From: Sycobia sp. Sy_11 | Lineage: Eukaryota > Arthropoda > Insecta > Hymenoptera > Epichrysomallidae | Reading direction: 5' to 3' | DNA length: 64,000 nucleotides | Assembly (NCBI GenBank): GCA_018907035.1 | Contig: JACCIC010000170.1 | Coordinates: 486,001 to 550,000 of the forward strand | Shown here: piece after piece, positions 54,628 to 64,000 of the stretch | Position numbering within the stretch: the first letter of the stretch is position 1 | How the letters are laid out: each line of letters opens with the position of its first letter | Notes under the pieces: model-generated | The model's input: only the letters and a program-made list of their open reading frames with translations | Told to the model about the DNA's origin: nothing | Database searches by the model: none | Made by a program: the position numbers and the translations under genes

Positions 54628-54695
54628 TTGCTATGGAGATGTTTCACTTATAAATAACAAAAAGAAAAAGATCGTAAAAAACATCTCCATAGCAA
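54628..54695. repeat. Perfect 17-bp inverted repeat (hairpin)
   Basis: TTGCTATGGAGATGTTT at 54628-54644 has its exact reverse complement at 54679-54695, with a 34-base loop. Pairing stops sharply at both ends of the stem. The stem is GC-mixed, so it is not a by-product of AT-rich sequence. Confidence 0.85.
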
Positions 54696-54699
54696 CCAA

Positions 54700-55157
54700 G
54701 GCGAATAAAACTGTTTGAAAACGCTTGAGCGGCACCTTTTTCTGATCAGCCTCCGAAATATCAAGTTATTAATACTTCAAATTTATTATTTATATTCGAT
54801 TTTTTAAATATTAAAACAGTTTCATATATTGTCAAAAATTCATTTAAAATTCATTTAAAATTCATTTACAATCCCAGTATAATATTAGATTAACACGGAA
54901 TAAATATTCTGTACACATTGGGAATGGTTCATTTTTGCTTAAGCTTCTTAAGCTTCTGTCTAATATTATTTTCATTTATTTATGTTTTTAGAGCGCAAAT
55001 AAGAAACTCTTTCAATACACGATGTAAGGATTTCATGAAAATTAAAATTTACTAGTTAGATTCTGCTGGATCACTGCGACATTTCTGAGCTTTGACCGAC
55101 TTTAATGAGCTTTACCACCTATAATCACATTATCTATAATAGATTCTAGAGAATAAA

Positions 55158-55160
<3 letters not shown>
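54700..55160. other. AT-rich DNA with a short tandem repeat
   Basis: An 11-base AAAATTCATTT unit is repeated three times at about 54835-54868, and CTTAAGCTT occurs twice in a row near 54938-54956. Otherwise nothing recognised. Confidence 0.5.

Positions 55161-55213
<53 letters not shown>
55161..55213. repeat. (TA)n array
   Basis: Uninterrupted TA array. Confidence 0.9.
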
Positions 55214-55215
<2 letters not shown>

Positions 55216-55465
55216 AATGCAAGAAAGCGAAAATATCAAACAGGAATATTACATTGAAATCATTTTATTGGAAACGAGGAAGGGCAACTTATCTATGTAG
55301 GTCAGCGTCTTTAGAGAAAAATTAGCATTAAAAAAATAAACAAGAACTCTTGAACGACCCGATGCACTAAGTACACAAAATTTAAATAAGTGAAAATTAT
55401 CGAATTTTTTTACTCCTGACATTCCGATGTACCGAAACAACGCATCTGACATATTTATAAAATTT

Positions 55466-55548
55466 TTTGTTAAAAATTAAAACTGAAGTTAAAAATTTTT
55501 GTTAAAAATAAAACTGAAGTTAAAACTGAAGTTAAAAATTGTTAACTG
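55466..55548. repeat. Short tandem repeat of an AAAACTGAAGTT unit
   Basis: A unit of about 33 bases (TTGTTAAAAAT...AAAACTGAAGTT) is repeated twice, with an extra partial AAAACTGAAGTT copy between. Confidence 0.65.
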
Positions 55549-58500
55549 AAAATAATAGTGAACATTACATACCAGAAGGGACTAAATTAAAGGAATTACT
55601 CCCGGGTATATAGTGTATATATATACCTCTATACTTTATTTCTGAGTAGTGTATATAATTTTTTATCATAGTGGGCTTAAAAGTACCTTACTCTTTCAGG
55701 CATTATTTTTAAATAAGAATTTAAAATAATTATTACCAGAGAACATAGAATTTTCTTGCTCTCTCAGCTAAAAATACGAACTTTCTGCCTCGGTTTCGGG
55801 CCAGAAATTGATGCTTATTTTAAAATTTTTCGACCAACTTCAGTTGTCGATCAAATGACAATCAGATAAGCCGTGAAAATGTCGTGAAACGTTCATATGC
55901 ATAAAGGAAACTGAAAAATTATAAAATAAATCTTCATGATGATGAACAAGATCAAAATGAAGACGAGAACTAAATGAAGTAACTATAAAAAAAATTCTAA
56001 ATCTGAAAATTGTACAATTACACGTTTTCTTGTCAACATTACAAAACGTAGTTGTCACAGAGAAAATAAGATTTCAAAATTTAATCATTAATTAGTTTTA
56101 AATTTTAAGCTAGGTTCAAATTAATATAATTATATGAATTTTATAATCATTTTAAATAAAACCAATATATATTTTTAGATTTGATTAATATTATAATAAC
56201 ATTACTAAAAACCAGGAAAATTAACTTTCTAATCGAGGAGCATAATGTACTATTTGTCTAAGCATTTAGTATAAGAGTATACGGTCAATGTGCAGTATCA
56301 AAAGAACTTTGTATCGTGAGATTGAATTCGCGGTGCCCCTCTGCTACTTTGTTTTTGTTTGACGTATAAATTTTGTTATACGTATTATTATGGAATATAG
56401 TGATGTGACCTGTTACTGACGAGCAAAATATTAATTCTTCGTCGGTCTCGGATCGGGATAAGAATTTCATGAGTTATTTGATGAGTGGTTTGAAGGTTGA
56501 GAAAATCAAGATATTGGACAGACGACAAGAGAAGTCACAATACAGACATCTGTTTAAAATAAAGAAGTGACTTCTGATCACATTATAAATGAATACTTCT
56601 TAAGAAATAATTGTCAACACATTTTTTGTAAAACTTCATAATTCTATAATAAATAATAATAATCATAATAACAATATTGAAAATCATACATTACAGAAAG
56701 TAAAATTAAAAATAATTTTAAAAGCCTTATGGTATTCATTAATTTGATGAATAAATTAGTTTGGTGTTATATTGATGATAAATTTCATGTTAGATCGTGC
56801 TGATCTCTATGCTTATATTTATTTACGATTTTTTGAAATTAATTTAATAATAATAAAGATAGCGTTTATTCCCATTTTATTATTTTATTATTCTTTAATT
56901 AATTAATCCTCAAAGCTGATTTAAACTTCCTTTTAGAAAAAAATTTGCAAGTCTTGGAAATGAAAAACTCATTTTTCCTGTTCTACAGTATTCAATTAAA
57001 TGTATGTTTTGCATCGGACTTTCATTAAATTCTTGAATTTACTGCTGCTCCTGCTGCGCATGTACTGCACAATTATTATAGCGAGTCCATGGCTGAAACT
57101 GTTCGCTCGCATGTTTATTGTTGCAACGTGGACCTGTGTGCCTTAGCCTGTTTAGGAATGTTAAAGACATCGGCCCAAGACAGAGTTTACCATAGTCTGG
57201 GTAGTTTGTTGCCCTTGGGCTATAATAAACTAACGCGGGGGGAAATTGTACATACAAAATTATACCGAGCACACATCGAGAGGATATGGAAATTTCTGTA
57301 TGTGACAAGTAGCTAGAAAACTATAAAAAAGCGTAAGAGTATAACAAGATATAATAAGACAATCGATAGACGTGAGGCAAAGTATGCGTGAGCTTTAATC
57401 TCGAGTACGTTTTTCTAATTAATACAATATAATTTAAAAAATGAAAAAAGTTACGAGTTATTACAACCTGTCAGATTACAGATTACAAAACAAGACCTTG
57501 AAAGATTTTACAAGCATGCAGTCAGGACATTTTTGACTCGATTTTCAATTTGAAAACGGCAAGCTAACGTTTATTTTATTTTATCTCGACAAATATTATT
57601 TCATTGCAGAAGCCCAGGAGGAGTGAAGTATTTTAAAAATTGAAACCTTGTTCTATTCAAATAAAAAGTAGTGTACTAATTATATAAATAGGAAAATTAC
57701 TTAAAATCACAGGATTATTAAAAGTTAATATGAATGAGAACAATGTGTAGACGGTGAATTAAAATGCTATTCAGCGTTAAAGTATTTACTGTTGAAACAT
57801 CTCGAGTATTTATTGTTGGGGAAAAAGAGATTATTAGACATTTGTAAATTATAAAAAATACAATTTTTATGTCACCTGCGCTTACAAAGAGAAAAAAGTC
57901 AAGCGCATCGTTATTAATTATGAAAATTGCAATTATAATAATCGGAGTTCAAATATCGCTTCAAAATGAAGAAAATAATACATTGAACAAAGAGGTAAAC
58001 AAGCTATGGGAGTCTATATAGCAATATTTCAAATATTTATTGAAATATTTCTTAAATGAAATAATAAAATATGTGAGAAGAAGCGAGGTTATGACATTTC
58101 AACACGCGCTCTATAAGATCGTATACTGACTATAACGTGACTTATAGCAATCGTGATTCTAATTCTTACGTTGCCTGTTACATATACGCGTATACTGTTT
58201 ATCTAAAACAAACAATAAGATTATAACATTAATTTCTGATAGTATAACATACGCGTCTTTTTCTCATCTTATCATTAGCAGGAAAATTATTACTTTATAA
58301 ATGATAGAAGGAACGGAGTTTGGAACTTGGAGCAGAGGTTAAGTAGAGAGAGTTTTTCAGAAAAATCTGGCGTAACGCGAGTTAAACACGTAAATCTTCA
58401 TCCAATTATTATGCAGATGAGGAAACATTGTATTCAAACTTTATATTTGTGTATCATAACTATTTCTATTAATAATAAATAAGAGACATTCAATCTAAAA

Positions 58501-59430
58501 TTAGACTTCATTTTAAAAGTTTGTCTGTAGTTATATTCATTATAACCAGTAATTTACGTTTATAAAGACTACTTTAATTAAAAGAATATTTTTTCCTCAT
58601 TTCATTCTACAAGTTTCACATTGGTCGCTTGATTCTCGTTCTCACGAGGAAAACTATAGACCTTAACCATAAAATACGCAAAGGTTTTATTATAAACCTC
58701 GTTACAACCCTTGGTTCGCCTCGGGCAGAAAATCTCTCGTTTCGTAAATAATGCCTTCCCGTATCCGATCAAAAAATGTACTATTATGAACCATACATCT
58801 TCTTAAATTTAAAGTATTTTAAAATCTTAGAATGAATCAAAGTATTTGGATTTTTCTTAATATATACTTTTTTATTTTTCAGGTAACTATTTAGAAATGA
58901 TGGGCGTACAATCTATACGAATATTTATAAATATGAAAAATCGAATGGAGAGAACCTCAAATGACTTCGAGGTTAGTATTACTCGGATGAATGCTCCTAT
59001 TTATATGCTTAACATGCTCAGTGAGGCCGTGCGAGAGGCAAAAATGCAGCGCCATCTACCAGTCCTAGACCGATTGATATGCCGTAGAAAGCTATCTTGG
59101 AGTATAGTTATACTAAAAACAACCGTGAGATTGTCAAACAAAGGTTGATAGAAGTATCTAGAACATTATTATTTTTGGAGAAAAAAAAACAAAATTTATA
59201 TAATATACATTTCACACGTACTAAATTTCATAATTTCCTTTAAATTTAATGTACATATACATGAAACATATATACGCATAATTAATTGTTGCTAATATGA
59301 TATAATAGACTCTATTTGTCTGACTGATATATCGATAAATATTTCGTGCATATTTTTTATAATAACTGTAAATTTTTCCTTTTCTTTATGATCACGAATT
59401 GTTTCCGATATATCGTGTTTACGTGCAATT
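55549..59430. other. AT-rich DNA without a supported gene
   Basis: Nearly 4 kb of AT-rich sequence. Open frames at 57089-57316 and 58897-59148 have no domain; the second overlaps the CTCF-like motif at 59048-59062. Confidence 0.45.
59048..59062 (-). promoter_or_regulatory. CTCF-like motif
   Basis: On the minus strand this reads CTGGTAGATGGCGCT, a close match to the CTCF consensus (CCASYAGRKGGCGCT). It is the best of the matches found in the window by eye. Confidence 0.4.
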
Positions 59431-60040
59431 TAATGATAATTGAACGACAAATTTTTATGCGTAATTTTAAAATTTATAAAGCAATACATCTTACCACCTA
59501 AATCAGCAGCCCTCTCAACCAGAACAAATGCTCGGGACATTTTCCCCAAGTTTCTTTGCACCCATGACATAAATTACGAAAACGACGCATTACAGGCGCT
59601 GAAAAACTTCGGAGCTCGTCGTTATCCTCGACTTCCCACAGGGGCTTGCGAGCGCGGCAAAAATCGTCGATTTCCCCCGCGTGCGCCAAGTAAACAATCC
59701 GCAAGAAGAGACCGGAAATAAGAAGAGACGACGCGCCTCGGCTCGGCTGCAGGATTAAAGTGTTGAGAAAAAAAAATTGTCCATCCAGTCTCGTAACGAA
59801 CGCGGACGAGAAACGGGGAAAAGGGAGAAAGCTGCGGCTTTCAAGTGTCAGTCCGAATACTGATGGACGCGACGCCGTGAACATGCAGAAGTAAACAATC
59901 AACGCAGCATTGTTTCCGCGATTTTTCGCGCGTCGCGTACGATGTATCAAGCCAAGTGTATAGTCCGTTCATTTCCCGTGTTCGACGATAATATAGATTG
60001 GTAAGGGAACGCCCTCGCTGCGCTCTCGTTGACATTATTA
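59431..60040. other. GC-moderate patch
   Basis: CpG-containing sequence with opposed open frames (93 codons on plus, 150 on minus). Neither has a domain or splice support, so no gene is called. Confidence 0.4.
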
Positions 60041-61128
60041 AGCACTGAAAGGAATTTGAATTTTAGTAATTTTTTAAGAGGTACTTATGTATAGGATCCT
60101 AAACTGTATGTTTAAACGGAATTCTAGCAGATAATTGTTGTTGATAAGAACTGATAAATTTAACTTCATAGAAGCAATCAGCGTTGAAGTATGGGGAAGA
60201 AAAATACGTGTAGGCGCAGATCAGGCTCGCGTTCATTGTCGTCGTCCTTCTGTGGTAAATAAAGCTGGCTTCAGTCACATAACCGACCTAGGCGATCAAA
60301 TTGGTTGTGGCCCTTGTGAGACTGGTAAAAAAAAACAGTAAACAAAAATTTTAACTCGATGATTGCATATATATACCATTAGATATTTTCGATAAAATAC
60401 AAGCTTTGGATCGTCACATCAGATATTAAGATTGAATCTGTGACAAATAGATTATTGAAAAGAAAAGAAATTTATTATTTATGTTATTATTAGTCTTATG
60501 TTTGCAAAAATTTTAATAATCCAGAATGAAAAATCTATATTTCTGACAATCTTACAATGTATAACAAAGCTAAGCAATTAAGCATTTCTTTAATTATTGT
60601 AGATCTTAAATATGGGTTAATTCTAGTTTTAATTGGAAAAAACTTCTTTAACTGATTATTATTTGAATAGGCTTTATTAACAAAATTCTGCGCGTAATTC
60701 CAATAGTAGGATATAAATGAAATATATTATTTGCACTTATGCAATTCGAAATATATAACGTGACATTTTCAATGTGCTTAAGAAATCCTAATTAGCAATA
60801 AGTTTGTTATATTATAAATCTTCATCGTTAATATCAAAAGAATTTTAAGAATTTTTACACTGTTTCTAGGTTTCTTCGAAATCCTAATTTTTGAGCTAAC
60901 TTTTTAATGTTATACAAGAAAATAAGAAAAATCGAGGGAAATCCCTCCTCAATCGATATAATCAATGTATGAAGTAACAAGCTGAAAAATTGTATTTCAT
61001 ATACATTCAGAGAAATGTTTCATTAAAATTTACTAAGCTTTCTACCAATAAGATTCATAATATTGAATTATGAAAAATTGTGCTATAATTTTATGCATAA
61101 ATTCTATGTTAATAAACATTCTATTAAC

Positions 61129-61130
<2 letters not shown>
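60041..61130. other. AT-rich DNA
   Basis: A 68-codon frame at 60135-60341 has a protein-like second half, but no start context, splice site or recognised domain. The rest is AT-rich. Confidence 0.4.

Positions 61131-61131
<1 letters not shown>

Positions 61132-61191
<60 letters not shown>
61132..61191. repeat. (TA)n array
   Basis: Uninterrupted TA array of about 60 bases. Confidence 0.9.
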
Positions 61192-61193
<2 letters not shown>

Positions 61194-62120
61194 TATTCAG
61201 TATATAGTAAATTTTCTTATAATTGAAGCATATCTCCATGATTTTTATAAAATTCTTGTTTCCAAGTAATTTTTACCGATTTAGATGTGATATCATTTTC
61301 AATTTTACAATCGAATTGTTGTTTAATGGTCCTTATTCTATTTTCATACGCGTAAAATCTAAGCGTTCTTGTCGGGTACTAGTTTGATGCGCTACAAATA
61401 ATCTGATTGAATAAAATGATTCAATTGACATTCTAGGAAACTGTAATGCCTTTGGAATCAACTTGTTTCTCAAATAAAGCAGCGTTCTACCTTTGCACTT
61501 TTATTAAACTAAAGACAAAGCGGCATGATATTCGTAATCTTCTGAGCAAGATTGAATTTTTTTTCCTCTTTCTGCTGTTTTCTAGCATAACATTAACTGA
61601 ACATTCAATTGCTTATCTTTATTTGGACGCTTTTCTACTGTGCCTAATGTGCAATTGCTATCATTCACACGTTAAAACCCAGCGTCCCGGTGATGGCTCA
61701 AACAAAAACAGACGATAATATAGATAAAGACTCGTATCCAGGATCGAAGATGCGACGCCTAGTTGCTTTCGAACTTATTCTCACTCAACTTATCCACTTC
61801 CCTTGCGTTCTCTTTTTGAATCTCTACGTCACACCGCAGAAATGAACCAATTGGAGAACGCTCGCTATAGGACAATTGGTACACGTCCATGCGGAACCGC
61901 TGATACCGAGTGGCGCTGAATGTACATCGCAAAGTATATATTGATTGATACTGAAAAAATTTAAATGTAAATCCCTTACAAATGAGACGTAATGAATCGA
62001 AATAAATAATAATCCATTTAAATGTTATGTTTTAATTACATTTGAAGTCATTTTTCGGAACCATCTGTCAGCATAAATATAAACAGTACATTATAATTAA
62101 GAGTCCATCGATTAATTAGA
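61192..62120. other. AT-rich DNA with a GC-moderate part
   Basis: No supported gene. A CGAGTGGCGCT string at about 61907-61917 partly resembles the CTCF core. Confidence 0.4.
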
Positions 62121-62127
62121 ATTTTAT

Positions 62128-62160
62128 ACACACACGCATGCGCACGCATAAACACCCACA

Positions 62161-62214
<54 letters not shown>
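62128..62214 (+). repeat. (CA)n array
   Basis: Imperfect ACAC/GCAC units followed by a clean (CA)n array at 62165-62214. No insertion in this copy. Confidence 0.9.
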
Positions 62215-62215
<1 letters not shown>

Positions 62216-63880
62216 TGTTTATTTGTCATACTTTATTCAGATTCCATTTACTTAGTATTACAAGACACATTTTAATATATGTGATTTTATGCTTTTTCCC
62301 CTTTATTGAGTCAACATATAAATTTTAACGAAATTTATAGTTCGACGAATAATAATAATAATTAGTAATTACATGTATATTATAACATTATTATAAATTC
62401 CCACGTATTAAATGCAGATTATCTTTGGACGTGCCTCAATTAAGTCCGTTCAGGAAAAGCTTTGCTCCCTGTATGTACCGAATGAAATACAAATTGGAAC
62501 TCTCTATTAAATATATTAAAAGGTCTCTCTATACGGGCACACGTTAAAACTCAATAATATTCATTTGTGAATTCTGGCTGGGTAAATCTGTCCGTTCATA
62601 AATATTTTTAATTGAAAGAAAAACGAATAATGGGAATAATGATCGCTGGAATTACTGTGTTTTTAACAATGTTTTAATATCGTGTGAAAGGAACTTTGTT
62701 CTTGAATTTTTCATACAATATTGTATCATTAAATGTATCATATACGTAATTAAAATCTTGGTGAATTTTCCTGGTTAATTTACTATTTTGGATGATTGGC
62801 AGTGAATTCAAATGAAATGTACCGAGGACGAAGACATACGTAATTATTCCATAATGAATATATATTGTAAATATTACGCTTATTTTAAATAAGCACAAGT
62901 GTTGTTGTGTAACTTAACTTTGACTCTTTTTATATAGGTACAAATGTGTTTTACATATGTCAAATGAATGATAAATAACGTGATTATCAAAATTTTCAAA
63001 AATATTGAGTGCAGATAGAGTTAAAAATGAGAAGTTCATTTTTTTAATGAATATAAGCTTTCTAAATAATTTAAATAATCCTGTAATTTGGAATCTAAAT
63101 TAAAATTTAGATTTATGAGTAGATTGGAGCCAACGTGATTTAAATTTATCTAATCGCACAATATCGCCGCGAAGGTGAGTTCAAATGTTCTGTTCATGGA
63201 ACTGTTTTTACTTCTATATTAGTATTCTGGATTTTCAATTAATGAAATCAAATATTAATCACTATCGTACGAAAGTCATTTTGATGTCATATAATGTTGG
63301 TGGACTATATACTATTATTTCCAAACGAACTGATTGAACAATATTAATTGGAAGGCCAATAAATTTAGTTATAGTTATTGATATCAGTTTATTATAACTT
63401 ATCTGAGAATATAGCTAAATGCAGTAAAAGAATGTGAAATCATACATCAACTGCAAAGTTTTAACACAAAAAACCCCAACTCTGATTTTAAATGAAGAAG
63501 ATGAAATCATCTCTGTAAAAATTGGATTTGCAATGTGTTTGGTTTGAGAACCATTCCAGTTAGAATCGTCCTCATTGAAAAACTTAGATAGGTATATATT
63601 GTTAAGTTCAAATTTTCACCGAACATATGTAAACTTGTTCCTAATAAAATGTTATTGTCTAAAATGTGAAGTTTTAGTGACTTTTACCATGGCACTGCTA
63701 ACTATCCGGATGAGCGATTTGCAATAATTTGATGGATGCCTAATAATCCTTGAATTTCAGCATTCTAATTCTCTATTTTATCTTTTCGAAGAAACTGACG
63801 AACGTCAGACGTATCTTATACGGCACATATATCTTGAAAAGCCCTCTTTACAGGAGAGGACAACCTCTGGAAAAGCTCGT
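62215..63880. other. AT-rich DNA
   Basis: No supported gene. A good donor-like sequence (AAG/GTGAGT) at 63174/63175 ends a GC-richer stretch, but no exon can be defined. Confidence 0.45.
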
Positions 63881-63884
63881 TGCT

Positions 63885-63886
<2 letters not shown>

Positions 63887-63926
<40 letters not shown>
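63887..63926 (+). repeat. (TG)n array
   Basis: TG array close to the window end; the last 40 bases turn GC-rich, suggesting another GC-rich patch beyond the window. Confidence 0.9.
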
Positions 63927-63927
<1 letters not shown>

Positions 63928-64000
63928 ATGTGTCTGTAATAAAGGTACATCGCGAAATGGGAAAACGTGGCCCTCGTTCTCCCAACGGGGCTCGGGAAGA

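Noticed and set aside
54628..54695. Hairpin considered as a miRNA gene
   Set aside because: The 17-bp stem with a 34-base loop and abrupt loss of pairing at both ends does not fit a usual animal miRNA precursor.
59498..59950. 150-codon open frame on the minus strand
   Set aside because: Lies in a GC-moderate patch with another open frame on the opposite strand; no domain or conserved motif.
60135..60341. 68-codon frame with a Cys/Gly/Lys-rich end
   Set aside because: Looks somewhat protein-like but lacks a start context, a domain and splice support.

Overview
This is a gene-poor stretch of an animal nuclear genome, most likely an arthropod and probably an insect of the Hymenoptera type. The evidence is indirect. 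Long AT-rich stretches alternate with CpG-dense GC-rich patches, dinucleotide arrays are very frequent ((TA)n, (GA)n/(CT)n, (CA)n/(GT)n), introns are short with GT/AG borders, translation-start contexts are insect-like (AAAATG, CACAATGG), and there is a non-LTR retrotransposon of the arthropod R1 clade. No bacterial operon structure, CRISPR array or intact tRNA/rRNA gene was seen. Most long open frames come from microsatellites (Tyr-Ile, Glu-Arg, Ser-Leu or Thr-His runs) or from GC-rich patches with few stops, and are not genes.

Layout: 1-14.9 kb is intergenic or intronic DNA with GC-rich, microsatellite-bearing patches near 2, 4.4, 7.9-8.8, 9.7 and 12.5 kb. At 15.0-16.3 kb lies a 5'-truncated R1-clade retrotransposon sitting inside an (AC)n array. 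From 16.3 to 40 kb the mosaic of AT-rich DNA and GC-rich patches continues, with a possible MITE-like inverted-repeat element at 30.1-30.8 kb. At 40.74-41.91 kb is a three-exon gene for a small secreted protein made of one saposin A-type domain; a GC-rich segment just upstream may hold its promoter or an untranslated first exon. GC-rich patches follow at 43.8 and 45.7 kb, the second with a strong G-quadruplex motif. At 47.9-48.8 kb is a fold-back element containing a degenerate tRNA-like unit. At 49.46-49.79 kb is a single-exon gene for a small, cysteine-free, acidic secreted protein. The rest, to 64 kb, is mostly AT-rich DNA with a perfect 17-bp hairpin, a diverged 144-bp tandem duplication and a few GC-rich patches.

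The two supported genes both encode small secreted proteins on the + strand, 7.6 kb apart. Nothing in the sequence shows that they work together. The points most worth following up are the retrotransposon's insertion into an (AC)n target, the stand-alone saposin A mini-protein, and the fold-back element with its embedded tRNA-like unit.
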